From the NCBI RefSeq assembly GCF_021991835.1, contig NZ_JAHDAU010000002.1, positions 372,001 to 436,000 of the forward strand: a stretch of DNA of 64,000 nt. The letters run 5' to 3'. Made by a program: the position numbers and the translations under genes. How positions within the stretch are numbered: the stretch's first letter is position 1; each line of letters starts with the position of its first letter. Below the pieces are notes generated by a model. It saw only the letters and a list, made by a program, of their open reading frames with translations, ran no database searches and was not told the DNA's origin. The stretch is from Polaribacter sargassicola. GTDB lineage: Bacteria; Bacteroidota; Bacteroidia; Flavobacteriales; Flavobacteriaceae. Shown piece by piece: positions 17,933-26,800 of this stretch.

Positions 17933-20900
17933 ACAGGTAAAAACTCAATCGTAACACATCCAAATTATGGAATTTACGCAAGATCAATACTAGCCGCTCC
18001 TTACAAGTCTATAAGCTCACAAACCGCTAAAGACAACCATGATAATGGAGACAATAGAACACAAGTTAATGTACATTCTGGTATAAATGACACTGTTATT
18101 TATTCTAAATCAAATTCTAAAAGCTCTAAAACCATAGATTCAGAAAAAACTTTACAAGGTGTTCAATTACCCGATGATAATGACCTCTTGGTAAATACAA
18201 CTTATAACCAAATACTAAATTTAACTCATACACAACTTGCCACATTTGACTATATTTTTATAGATGAATGTCATGCACTTACCAGTGATTTAAATTTTCG
18301 TTCAGAAACAATTGCCAATTTAATTTTTCATTTAATTGAGTTTATCGCTCAATGTCCAGATGCTAAAACTAGCATAATATTTATGAGCGGCACACCTAAT
18401 GTAGAAACATTAATAATTCCTAAAATTATGGAAGAGTATAGTATTGGTGATTTATTTCACCAGATTGTTGTTACAAAAGAGTATACAGAATCCCCAACTA
18501 TAAACCTTGTCCATTTAGACACTATAGATAATAGTAAGAGGTATAATGTTGTAATGAACCAAATTAAACAATATCTAAAACAAGGTAGAAAGTCACTCTG
18601 CATCTTTAATTATAAAGAAAAGATGGATGTTTTACACAGAGATATTCAAGCCAAATTAGGTAAAAAAATTAAAGTCGGATTATTTTATTCTGGATCTACA
18701 GGAGCATGTACTGATAATATCTTATCAAGTAAGTTTGGGGATTATGATGTTGTTTTAACTACAAATTATTTTATAAACGGGATCAATATTAATAAAGATG
18801 GATTGGCAGAAGATGACATAAAAGCAGGTAAAACCTCAACTCAGAAGTATGGAGTAGTCATTGATTTAGGAAATAAATATAGTCACATTAGTGCAATCGA
18901 CACAATACAAGCAACGAATAGATTTAGAAACAGATTATGTGAAACCACTGTGTTTTTTCCAAAAATCTTTAAGCCAGATGAGGAGCGCTCCAATAGAAAA
19001 TTTCATTATGGTCATACCTCAAAAACTTTACTTGGAATTAATAGATATAATTTTCATTTGTTATCACAAAGTGAAAATATAGCCCCTAATCAAATTTTAG
19101 ATGAAGAGGTAGTCGCAAAAAAAATACATGGTTTAGACGAGTTTCGAAAAAACCCTCTTAGTATTTCTTTAAATGATATTAAAGCGAAATCTATAAAAGA
19201 GCAAAATGAAGTAAAAGTAAAAAATATGACAAATACAGAATCTAGAATTTATGAAGATTGGTTTTACTCTTTGGATGGATACTATTACATATCCAAAGAT
19301 GCAGGATTTAATATTGACATAAAACACACCGAGCTAGGAGAGCAACTTAAGGAGATATCCGAAGATCAACTTGAATTAGAAAACAAAATCATAAAAACTT
19401 TGATTGAAGATGAAAAAAACATTTATGCTATTATTAGCAAGTTAGATAAAGAATATAAAATTAATATTCAAGCTTCCAATAAAGTCATTGAACCCACAAA
19501 TACAGAAGTTGGTAATTTTTCAATTGTCAAAGTTCAAAATAGCATCTGTAAAATTGAAGGAGATTTTCACAGTTCGCATGAAAGAGCAATAAACAAATTG
19601 TTTCGATGCTATTTTAAATTGAAGTACTATTATGATTATGATAAAGCATTAGAGATTATCAAGAACCTGATACATTCAGAAATAAATTTTACACCTACAA
19701 AAAGGAAGAGTTACCTTAAAAATATTACTTCATATGTTAGGGCTTGTAATAATATTGGTAAAGGTAAAAATCTTAAAGCTTTGAATTACACCCTAGGCTT
19801 AGACTATTTAGCTGAAAATAACTTAGGAGTATTTAAAGTTAAAAAAACAACTTGGACCTCTTATACAATTACTAATCCTAAAATAGTTAGAAATATAAAA
19901 GATATGTGGGCTCAGCAACAATTTCAACAAATCAAATTCAACTTGAATTCATCAGTTCAAAAAAATGATTGGGCAGCTGGTCTTAAATCTCCAAAAGACA
20001 ACTATAAAGAAAAGAAAATACCTTTCGACAACCTTTATGGAAGCCCTAAAAAAACTTATATCCATAAAAGTGAAAAGGATAGTTATCAAAAATATTTTTC
20101 TAACGAAGCTCAAATAAAAAGTGATGACATTGAAGATTTGGAGAACCAATTAAATCAGGTATCTAAGTATACTCCATTAAGTTACACTAAAAATGGAAAA
20201 CTTAAAAATTTAGAATCCATAATTATTCCTAAAATAATTGAGAGCCCGAAGCTACTTCTCCCTTTAGAAATACATGAAAATGAATATAGTGAACCTGAAC
20301 AAGTATCTATAAAAGATGTTGATTTGGAAGTAGATATGCATATAGATAGAATCAATACAAAATTAACCACTCATCACAAAAAATCTATCAAAACTAATAA
20401 TCCTTATCTAGAACTAATCTGCAACTACTCTATGAATAAGTTAAAAAACAGAGATTTAGCTGGGTTATTGGAGTATATAGATCAATTAATTGATAGTCCA
20501 AAATTGGTAACCGTATTCGATGTTAAGCCAATGCTTTTGATATTAAAGAATGAATTAGATAAAATATGTCAAATATTTTCGATAGCGTTTAAAGCTATGG
20601 AATTTAAAACGTATAACAACTTAATGAAACACCAAGTTTCGCCTTTTAAAAAAGAGATTTTTTTCTGTGATGAAGGATTTAAGTTTGAAAGCTTACTTCA
20701 AAAATCAACTTCTAGAATTGTAAATAAGAATGATATTTATAATACTTTAATTAAAAATTCAAAACTATTTATCAAAACGAAAAAAATTAGACCTAGATCT
20801 AGTTCTGGAAACAGACAGACAGTGAGCTCAACATCAAGCTACATTAAAAAATGCTATATAGCTCTTAATGAAAAGAATGAGCTTATTTGTGCTGATTTTT

Positions 20901-21133
20901 CAAAATCTAAATTTTGCGCTTATATATGTAAATACGCATATAAAAATGCCCCTTTTAGATTAAAAAATGGTGTCATTCCAATTAAAATAGAAAATAGAGG
21001 GATGTATAACTCTAGTTCGTTTAGTAAAGGTTACTTATTCAAAGAATCGACACATAAAACTGTAGATAATTATACTTTCAAAGAATACGAAGTTGACATA
21101 TATGATTATGTTAATTATTACAAATCTTTGTAA
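17933..21133 (+). CDS. Primase-helicase, exon 2 (SF2 helicase domain and long C-terminal region)
   Basis: Exon 2 adds 1,066 residues, in frame with exon 1. The joined P-loop reads CGTGKN, followed by motif Ia-like ILAAPYKSISSQTA, a DEAD-type FIDECHAL (motif II), FMSGTPN (motif III), VVLTTNYFINGINI (motif V) and QATNRFRN (motif VI). This is a complete SF2 helicase core of about 400 residues. The remaining 600 or so residues have no recognised domain. Position +8 of the P-loop is Asn rather than the usual Thr/Ser, which is unusual for an active ATPase. The unspliced frame offers only a TTG at 18188, which would lose Walker A. A terminator follows at once. Confidence 0.75.
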   Translation, partial: TGKNSIVTHPNYGIYARSILAAPYKSISSQTAKDNHDNGDNRTQVNVHSGINDTVIYSKSNSKSSKTIDSEKTLQGVQLPDDNDLLVNTTYNQILNLTHTQLATFDYIFIDECHALTSDLNFRSETIANLIFHLIEFIAQCPDAKTSIIFMSGTPNVETLIIPKIMEEYSIGDLFHQIVVTKEYTESPTINLVHLDTIDNSKRYNVVMNQIKQYLKQGRKSLCIFNYKEKMDVLHRDIQAKLGKKIKVGLFYSGSTGACTDNILSSKFGDYDVVLTTNYFINGININKDGLAEDDIKAGKTSTQKYGVVIDLGNKYSHISAIDTIQATNRFRNRLCETTVFFPKIFKPDEERSNRKFHYGHTSKTLLGINRYNFHLLSQSENIAPNQILDEEVVAKKIHGLDEFRKNPLSISLNDIKAKSIKEQNEVKVKNMTNTESRIYEDWFYSLDGYYYISKDAGFNIDIKHTELGEQLKEISEDQLELENKIIKTLIEDEKNIYAIISKLDKEYKINIQASNKVIEPTNTEVGNFSIVKVQNSICKIEGDFHSSHERAINKLFRCYFKLKYYYDYDKALEIIKNLIHSEINFTPTKRKSYLKNITSYVRACNNIGKGKNLKALNYTLGLDYLAENNLGVFKVKKTTWTSYTITNPKIVRNIKDMWAQQQFQQIKFNLNSSVQKNDWAAGLKSPKDNYKEKKIPFDNLYGSPKKTYIHKSEKDSYQKYFSNEAQIKSDDIEDLENQLNQVSKYTPLSYTKNGKLKNLESIIIPKIIESPKLLLPLEIHENEYSEPEQVSIKDVDLEVDMHIDRINTKLTTHHKKSIKTNNPYLELICNYSMNKLKNRDLAGLLEYIDQLIDSPKLVTVFDVKPMLLILKNELDKICQIFSIAFKAMEFKTYNNLMKHQVSPFKKEIFFCDEGFKFESLLQKSTSRIVNKNDIYNTLIKNSKLFIKTKKIRPRSSSGNRQTVSSTSSYIKKCYIALNEKNELICADFSKSKFCAYICKYAYKNAPFRLKNGVIPIKIENRGMYNSSSFSKGYLFKESTHKTVDNYTFKEYEVDIYDYVNYYKSL

Positions 21134-21172
21134 AGAAACAAACCAACCCATATTGGGTTGGTTTTCTTTTTT
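21134..21172 (+). terminator. Rho-independent terminator after the primase-helicase gene
   Basis: AACCAACCCA (21141-21150) pairs perfectly with TGGGTTGGTT (21154-21163) around a 3-nt TAT loop, followed by a TTTTC-TTTTTT tract. Confidence 0.88.
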
Positions 21173-21176
21173 GATG

Positions 21177-21278
21177 CTAATCTCGCTTTTTCTTCTTAAT
21201 CCAGAGAATAATTAAATTACATCCATCTTTGATCATTTTTATAATTAGGTCATTTGCAACTTCTTCTTTTTTATCCAT
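21177..21278 (-). CDS. Possible 33-residue small protein
   Basis: A short minus-strand ORF with ATG at 21278 encodes a Lys/Glu start (MDKKEEVAND), a hydrophobic middle (CNLIILWI) and a basic tail (KKKKRD). The amphipathic design resembles small membrane-associated peptides. No relative is recognised, and there is no visible ribosome-binding site, as is common in this group. It may be spurious. The rest of 21279-21612 shows no gene. Confidence 0.3.
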   Translation of the reverse strand: MDKKEEVANDLIIKMIKDGCNLIILWIKKKKRD

Positions 21279-21612
21279 AATTTTTATATTTAACATTACA
21301 GATATAAGGTTTTGTCGAGTTATTTAGGCCCAGTTTAAAATTATTTCGGCACAAGAGATAAAGTACTTTTTTTACTTTAAGACCCCTCCCCCTTATCTCA
21401 AAATAGAAACTAGTAGTTTTTTAATACTAATCATTCTGTATTGAGTTTGGAAACCCCATTAGAGAGTTAGTAAGAATAAATTAAGTACTTAATAGAATAC
21501 AAAACTTAAAAAAGATGAATTGAGAAAACAAAAAATGAAAATTTCCATGCTAAATAAATTACTTATGCATTTGGAGTTTCACATCCAAGTATAATAGATT
21601 TTTAATTCTATT

Positions 21613-23061
21613 TTATTGATTTGATACATTTTTGATAATATTAAGTTGAGTTTTTATATGTTTCTGTTCCAACCTATCAGCATTTTCATTCATTCTACTA
21701 TACATTTGACTTATTTGATCATCATTAATAGCGCTTTCATTAATATATTTATACAACATCTCATCACTTTTATGTCCAGTTACAGCCCTTACGTTATAAG
21801 CACCTATAATTTTAACATAATTAGTTGCAAACGTCCTTCTAAAACTATGATTCGTTATAATCTCATATTTTTTATAGACTTTTGATATTGTACGTCTTGT
21901 TTTCTCACCGTTGACAATGACACTTTGTGACTTTCTACTTTTAACAAGCTCATCAATACCAGCAATTTTACAAATATCTTTTATTTGTTCGTTTAAAATT
22001 ACATCATCATTTTCTTTAAATGTTGTCTTAGGTTTACCATAACAATCTATGTATTTTAATATCCTTTTATTGATTGGAAGCACAACATCATAACCAGTTT
22101 TTTTATTCCAAAAACCCCAATATTTTACACCTTGTTTATTGGTTTTAATATTCTCATCCGTTAGTTTATTAAAATCTGACACTCTTAACCCCACCTCACT
22201 TATAAACAAAATTGTTTTCTTAGCATCTTGAAGTCTTGTTGGCACCTCTGTATTATGTATTAAATCCAACTCCTCAAAAGACAAAGGAATTACAATCTCA
22301 TCTTTTTGTTCCCTTATTTCTGATTTTGTCAATCTTTTATATTTAATACTATTTATATTGTGTGAAACCTCGACAATATTTGGAAAAGCATTTTTTTGGT
22401 ATCGAACGGCGTGCGTAAGACTTTTACAATGTTTATTTGACGTTGCGTGACTATGTTTAAAATAAGTAACTAAAAAAGCATAAAAACTATTAATAAAATC
22501 TTGAGTAATATCTTTTGTTTTAAGCTCTACCTTTTTTACTTCTTGATACACAACAATCTTAGACTTTAGCTGATTATACAACCTCAAAGAATCTTTTTTA
22601 TCAAAATACTCAACATCAATAACTCTTTGAATTGCCGATGTAACTAAATTAGTTTTATAACTGCTTTGCTCTTTATTTAATATTTCAAGTTCTTTTTGCT
22701 CTTTGGCTTTTTGCCTTTTTTCAATTTCTAATTTATCGATAACAATCGTTACTATTTCCGATAATGTTTCCTTAAACCATTCTCTTGAAATAACTACACC
22801 GCTATTAAACTCTGTTGTAAACTTCAACAAAAATTTATCTCGAATATCTTCTAAATCTTTTTTATGATTCTTTACCTCTGCAGTTCCTTTATTTGCAATA
22901 TCATTTAAATTCTTATGCTTTCCTTTTGTAGTAAACCAATATTCTTTATTCGATACAATTTTAGTTGTGTATCTATAATGAATATTAGAGGAATGCCTAA
23001 ATCGTATTGTTAAATTTCCTTTTTCTTTTTTACTTCTATACAAGAATTGTAACGTTGCCAT
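21613..23061 (-). CDS. Tyrosine recombinase (phage/element integrase)
   Basis: A 482-residue integrase. It has an N-terminal arm-type DNA-binding segment (LQFLYRSKKEKGNLTIRF), a long Lys/Glu-rich helical linker, a SAM-like core-binding domain (about 140-240) and a C-terminal catalytic domain. Catalytic residues are Arg293 in GLRVSDF, Lys about 321 in NKKTGYDV, His405/Arg408 in HSFRRTF, His430 in GHKSDEM and Tyr439 in LYKYI. This is the layout of Bacteroidota integrative-element integrases. The gene points inward from the candidate boundary at 23240-23292, so it is probably the end-proximal integrase of the element carrying the primase-helicase. Confidence 0.92.
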   Translation of the reverse strand: MATLQFLYRSKKEKGNLTIRFRHSSNIHYRYTTKIVSNKEYWFTTKGKHKNLNDIANKGTAEVKNHKKDLEDIRDKFLLKFTTEFNSGVVISREWFKETLSEIVTIVIDKLEIEKRQKAKEQKELEILNKEQSSYKTNLVTSAIQRVIDVEYFDKKDSLRLYNQLKSKIVVYQEVKKVELKTKDITQDFINSFYAFLVTYFKHSHATSNKHCKSLTHAVRYQKNAFPNIVEVSHNINSIKYKRLTKSEIREQKDEIVIPLSFEELDLIHNTEVPTRLQDAKKTILFISEVGLRVSDFNKLTDENIKTNKQGVKYWGFWNKKTGYDVVLPINKRILKYIDCYGKPKTTFKENDDVILNEQIKDICKIAGIDELVKSRKSQSVIVNGEKTRRTISKVYKKYEIITNHSFRRTFATNYVKIIGAYNVRAVTGHKSDEMLYKYINESAINDDQISQMYSRMNENADRLEQKHIKTQLNIIKNVSNQ

Positions 23062-23220
23062 TTACCTTAATTTACTTGAGCAAAACAAATATATAAAAAT
23101 GTGTCCGTTTTTGTGTCCGTTTTTATACTCGTTATTAAATATACCTCAATATCATTCAATAACAAAAAACATTAAACCCAATAAAACAAAGGGATAACGA
23201 AGTATTTTCAATTAAAGAGA

Positions 23221-23250
23221 TTTACTAATTCGGGTATCGGCGTCTCCACA
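23221..23250 (+). other. Candidate attachment-site remnant resembling the 3' end of a structured RNA
   Basis: TTCGGGTATCGGCGTCTCCACA (split here as TTCGGGTATCGG then CGTCTCCACA) has the length plan of a T-loop half, a T-stem, a 7-nt acceptor strand and a CCA-like end. It lacks conserved T-loop bases and has no matching 5' half. It may be the partial tRNA or tmRNA end left by integrase-mediated insertion. An intact partner copy was not found in this window. Confidence 0.3.
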
Positions 23251-23255
23251 GAATA

Positions 23256-23292
23256 CCCTTATAAACCCAGTGTTTGTAAGGGTTTTTTATTT
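23256..23292 (+). terminator. Orphan Rho-independent terminator next to the candidate boundary
   Basis: CCCTTATAAAC (23256-23266) pairs with GTTTGTAAGGG (23272-23282), with one G-U, around a 5-nt loop, followed by a TTTTTTATTT tract on the plus strand. No plus-strand gene precedes it, so it probably once ended an RNA or gene cut by the insertion. Confidence 0.7.
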
Positions 23293-23379
23293 GCGTTGAT
23301 GATAAGTTTACTACTGCTCTTATCATCATTCTTTTGTAAATTTAATTAAAGCTTTAAGTAATATCACCTAATTTAAAAT

Positions 23380-23396
23380 CGGGTAGTTTTTACCCG
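23380..23396. promoter_or_regulatory. Inverted repeat upstream of the sensor operon
   Basis: CGGGTA-GTTTTTACCCG: arms CGGGT and ACCCG around a 7-nt centre. A related site, GAGTAAAACCTACCC, lies at 23554-23568 just before the gene at 23599. The half-sites GGGTA/GAGTA also occur in the regulator sites at 26615 and 27254, so autoregulation is possible. Confidence 0.4.
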
Positions 23397-23553
23397 CAAC
23401 TTACTTTTTTACTCGTTTTAAAAAACACAATACAAATACAAACAGTTAATTTACAAATAGTTAACATTAAACCATTTTAAAAAGTATAATTTTTGATGTA
23501 ATTAAATTGTATATTCTAACAAAAATCAATTTATGATTAAAATAGTATAAATC

Positions 23554-23568
23554 GAGTAAAACCTACCC
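23554..23568. promoter_or_regulatory. Second GGGTAG-type inverted half-site pair before the sensor operon
   Basis: GAGTAAAACCTACCC; its reverse complement GGGTAGGTTTTACTC differs from the 23381 site GGGTAGTTTTTACCC at two positions. It lies 31 nt upstream of the ATG and is probably a regulator operator. Confidence 0.4.
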
Positions 23569-23598
23569 GATATTTAATTCATTTAAATGTAGAAAAAA

Positions 23599-24192
23599 AT
23601 GTCAAAAAAAATAAGTATTTCGAATCGTATTAATATTGGACTAGCATTAACTATTATTTTCTTATTAGTTTTTGCCACTAACAGAATTGATAAAAATCAT
23701 TTTGAAACTGTTCAAAACGCATTAATATCTCTACATAATAATAGAGTTGTTGCACAAGAATATGTATACAATATGAGAGGAATTATACATAAAAAAAGAA
23801 TCATTTTAATAGATAGTACTTCTAAAGAAAATAAAACCGACTTAAATAAACAGTTTGATAATCTTATCAATAATTTTGCAACTACAGAACTTACTGTAAA
23901 AGAAGCAAAAACGTTTAACAACTTAAAAATTGATTTTGAAAAACTAAAAGAAATAGAACAAAAAAGATTGAAAAATAATTCTGAAAAAATATTTTTAAAC
24001 ACATTAGAATCAGATTTAAATGACCTTTCTGCAATTCAATCATCAGAAAGTAAAAATTTAATTAGTTTAACTCAAAAATCTTTAGATCGCAATAATTTAA
24101 TTTCTAATTTAGAAATTGGGTTTCTAATTTTAATTGGTATTATACTTCAGTTTACCATTTTTTATAGAGTAAAAAAATCTAAATCAGCTTAA
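23599..24192 (+). CDS. Two-helix membrane sensor protein with periplasmic four-helix-bundle-like domain
   Basis: A 197-residue protein with an N-terminal membrane helix (about 12-26), a helical and highly charged extracytoplasmic region of about 140 residues, and a second membrane helix (about 170-188) with a short basic tail. This is the sensing half of 4HB_MCP-type receptors and kinases, but with no HAMP, kinase or signalling domain attached. The histidine kinase gene starts 1 nt after its stop, so the two probably act together as a split sensor kinase. The ligand is unknown. Confidence 0.65.
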   Translation: MSKKISISNRINIGLALTIIFLLVFATNRIDKNHFETVQNALISLHNNRVVAQEYVYNMRGIIHKKRIILIDSTSKENKTDLNKQFDNLINNFATTELTVKEAKTFNNLKIDFEKLKEIEQKRLKNNSEKIFLNTLESDLNDLSAIQSSESKNLISLTQKSLDRNNLISNLEIGFLILIGIILQFTIFYRVKKSKSA

Positions 24193-24193
24193 A

Positions 24194-25273
24194 TTGAACA
24201 CAACCGAAAAAATTTTAAAAGAAAGAATTAAAGAACTTACCTGCTTGCATGAAGTATCTTCTATTATTGTAAATGCAAATACAACAGATATTTTAGATAC
24301 TTTAAAAGCAATTGCATTCAGTTTAAAAAAGGGGTTTCAGTTTATTGAGGAAACCGAAATTTTGATTGAAATTCCTGACTTAAATTTTAAAACAGATGCA
24401 ATAAATAACAATCATAAAATTTCTTCTAATATTATGTTGTTTAATAAAGTTAAAGGAAAAATTACAGCTTCTTTGAAAGAAGAAGATTTATTATTTCTTA
24501 AAGAAGAACAAACCTTATTAGATAGCGTTGCTTTAAAATTAGGAAATTTATTAGAACGAATTGAAATTCAGAAAAATGAAATTTCTTTAAAAAGACAGAT
24601 GGAAAGAGCAGATCGTTTAACTATTTTAGGAGAACTTACCGCAGGAATAGCCCATGAATTAAACACACCTTTAGCCAATATTTTAGGTTTTGCAGAATTG
24701 TTAAAAGAAGACTTTGGTTCTAATAAAAAAATATCTAACGATTTAGATAAAATTATAAGTAATGCTATTTTTTCTAGAGAAGTGGTTAAGAAATTAATGT
24801 TTTTTTCATGTAAAATGCCACAAGAAAAACAAGAAATAGATATTGTACCAAACATAAAAAATGCAATTGCATTATTAGAAGCTACTTTTAGAAAAGAACA
24901 AGTTAAACACAAAGTTAAAATTGCTAATAAAGAGCTATGGCTTAGAGCAGATACAGTACAAATTACACAAATTGTTTTTAATTTAATTATTAATGCAATC
25001 TATTTTGCGCCTAAAAATTCTTTGGTTACCATAGAAGCTTATGAAACCGAACAACATATTGTTTTAAAAATTTCTGATGAAGGAAAAGGAATCAAAGAAA
25101 AAGATTTAGATAAAATATTTCAACCTTTCTTTACAACAAAATCTGCCGGAGATGGTGCTGGTCTTGGTTTAAGTGTTGTACACGGAATTATAGCTAGCCA
25201 CAACGGAACAATTACTGCTAAAAATAACAAAAAGAAAGGCGCTTGTTTTACTGTAAAACTACCCAAATCTTAA
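24194..25273 (+). CDS. Soluble histidine kinase (HisKA-HATPase_c)
   Basis: A 359-residue kinase with no membrane segment. After a GAF-like N-terminal region of about 140 residues come the H-box GIAHELNTPLANI (phospho-accepting His about 154), the N-box FNLIINAIYFAP, the G1 box SDEGKGIKEKD, FQPFFTTK (F-box) and the G2 box GAGLGLSVVHGI. It starts with TTG 1 nt after the membrane protein's stop, and its stop is followed after 3 nt by the response regulator gene, indicating an operon. It should autophosphorylate and pass phosphate to the NtrC-type regulator; the membrane input is probably supplied by the upstream protein. Confidence 0.9.
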   Translation: MNTTEKILKERIKELTCLHEVSSIIVNANTTDILDTLKAIAFSLKKGFQFIEETEILIEIPDLNFKTDAINNNHKISSNIMLFNKVKGKITASLKEEDLLFLKEEQTLLDSVALKLGNLLERIEIQKNEISLKRQMERADRLTILGELTAGIAHELNTPLANILGFAELLKEDFGSNKKISNDLDKIISNAIFSREVVKKLMFFSCKMPQEKQEIDIVPNIKNAIALLEATFRKEQVKHKVKIANKELWLRADTVQITQIVFNLIINAIYFAPKNSLVTIEAYETEQHIVLKISDEGKGIKEKDLDKIFQPFFTTKSAGDGAGLGLSVVHGIIASHNGTITAKNNKKKGACFTVKLPKS

Positions 25274-25276
25274 ATT

Positions 25277-26605
25277 ATGCAATTAAAAAAAGAAAATATA
25301 CTTATTGTAGATGATGATATTAATATTCTAGAATTATTACAACGCCATCTTAAATCTTGGAACTATCATACCTATAAAGCAATCTCTGTTAAAGAGGCTG
25401 TTAACATCTTAAAAGACACTCATATAGATTTATTAATTACAGATTTAAAAATGCCCAAAATTGATGGTTTTGAGCTGATTAAATTTGTATCGGAACATTA
25501 CCCAAAGTTACCAAAATTGGTAGTTACAGGTTTTCCTTCTGTTCAAGATTCATTGGTTGCAATAAAATCTGGCGTAGTAGATTATCTTACAAAACCATTT
25601 ACAAAAAACGAGTTAAAATCTGCCATTGATGCTTCATTTAAAAATTCCGTTGCTAAAAATAAAATCAATGAAAAATCTAAATTAGATAATAAAGAAAAGT
25701 ATGGAGAAATTATTGGTAATTCAGAAAAAATAAATGATGTTATTCAAATTATCGAACGAGTAAAAAATAACAAAGCAACCATATTTATTAAAGGTGAAAG
25801 TGGAACAGGAAAAGAATTAGTTGCAAGAGCCATACATTATCAAGGTAAATTTTCCAACGCTCCGTTTATTGCCGTAAACTGTGGCGGAATTCCTGAAAAC
25901 CTTTTAGAAGCAGAATTATTTGGTTACACAAAAGGTGCTTTTACAGGTGCAGATAAAGAACGAAACGGTTTCTTTCAGGCTGCTAACGGAGGTACTATTT
26001 TCTTAGATGAAATTGGCAATGCTTCTTTATCTGTACAATCTAGATTATTACGAGTATTACAAGAAAAAGAAGTTGTTAAACTTGGCGCTCAAAAAGCAGA
26101 AAAGGTAGATGTTCGAATAATAGCTGCAACAAATAGTAATCTAAAAGAGATGATTACCAAAAAAACTTTTAGAGAAGATTTATTTTATAGACTTACTGTT
26201 GTAGAAATAAATGTTGCACCACTAAAAGAGCGCAAAGAAGACATTACTTTATTAGTTGATAAATTTTTGTTTAAATATGGTGTTGAATATAAAGATCGAT
26301 TTATAAAAATAACTCCAGAAGCTTTAAAAATATTAGAACGATATAATTGGCCAGGAAACATAAGAGAGTTAGAAAACATTATACAACGTGCTGTTATTAT
26401 GTGTGATAAAATAATTGATGTAGAGCATCTACCAGATTCTTTAAAGTTTAACATTAATTTCCCTGAAGAAGAATTAATTACTATTAAAGAGCTTGAAAAA
26501 AAATACATCCAAAAAGTTTTAAATCATACCAATAATAACAAAACAAAAGCAGCTACTATATTAGGTATTACAAGAAAAACATTAACCCAAAAATTAGAAA
26601 AATAA
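25277..26605 (+). CDS. NtrC-family sigma-54-dependent response regulator
   Basis: A 442-residue regulator. The receiver domain has Asp11-13 acidic residues and the phosphorylation site Asp56 in TDLKMP. A sigma-54-interacting AAA+ domain (about 145-380) has Walker A GESGTGKE, GAFTGA near 220 and Walker B TIFLDE. The Fis-type helix-turn-helix lies at the C terminus (KTKAATILGITRKTLTQ). It activates sigma-54 promoters after phosphorylation. Two perfect-spacing sigma-54 promoters follow (26732 and 27373), each with the same upstream 28-nt site, so these are its likely targets. Confidence 0.93.
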   Translation: MQLKKENILIVDDDINILELLQRHLKSWNYHTYKAISVKEAVNILKDTHIDLLITDLKMPKIDGFELIKFVSEHYPKLPKLVVTGFPSVQDSLVAIKSGVVDYLTKPFTKNELKSAIDASFKNSVAKNKINEKSKLDNKEKYGEIIGNSEKINDVIQIIERVKNNKATIFIKGESGTGKELVARAIHYQGKFSNAPFIAVNCGGIPENLLEAELFGYTKGAFTGADKERNGFFQAANGGTIFLDEIGNASLSVQSRLLRVLQEKEVVKLGAQKAEKVDVRIIAATNSNLKEMITKKTFREDLFYRLTVVEINVAPLKERKEDITLLVDKFLFKYGVEYKDRFIKITPEALKILERYNWPGNIRELENIIQRAVIMCDKIIDVEHLPDSLKFNINFPEEELITIKELEKKYIQKVLNHTNNNKTKAATILGITRKTLTQKLEK

Positions 26606-26614
26606 ATCGATTAA

Positions 26615-26642
26615 ATTTTACTCATCAAAGAAATTACTACCC
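26615..26642. promoter_or_regulatory. Predicted enhancer site 1 for the NtrC-type regulator
   Basis: The site starts ATTTTACTCATC and continues AAAGAAATTAC then TACCC. 22 of 28 positions match site 2 at 27254 without a gap. It lies 117 nt upstream of the sigma-54 promoter at 26732, a typical enhancer distance. Confidence 0.6.
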
Positions 26643-26681
26643 GCTATTAAAATAAGTCATTTTCTTTTTAAAAAATATAAG

Positions 26682-26732
26682 CATCTAAAAATCAAGTACA
26701 TAAAACACATTTAGTTTTTAGATGTTTTTTTT
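26682..26732 (+). terminator. Terminator after the response regulator
   Basis: CATCTAAAAA (26682-26691) pairs perfectly with TTTTTAGATG (26715-26724) around a 23-nt loop, followed by eight T. It lies between the enhancer site and the sigma-54 promoter and separates the operon from its target gene. Confidence 0.75.
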
Positions 26733-26746
26733 GGCTTAAGGATTGC
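26732..26746 (+). promoter_or_regulatory. Sigma-54 promoter of the 26801 gene
   Basis: TGGC-TTAAGGA-TTGC has the exact -24/-12 spacing (4+7+4) of sigma-54 promoters. It lies 54 nt upstream of the ATG at 26801. Confidence 0.75.
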
Positions 26747-26800
26747 TTCTTATAAAGTAATAATAACAAATAGAATCCATTAATTTAAAAATTTAGTAAG

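Noticed and set aside
17570..18187. Frameshift or nonsense pseudogene explanation for the helicase split
   Set aside because: The gap contains the ordered group I core elements P, Q, R and S plus P1 and P10 pairings that precisely define both splice sites and keep the frame. Random decay would not do this.
23221..23250. Calling an intact tRNA or tmRNA gene
   Set aside because: Only a possible 3' half is present, conserved T-loop bases are missing and no acceptor 5' strand was found.
14893..23290. Insertion-sequence transposon
   Set aside because: No transposase or terminal inverted repeats were found; the tyrosine recombinase and primase-helicase fit an integrative element instead.
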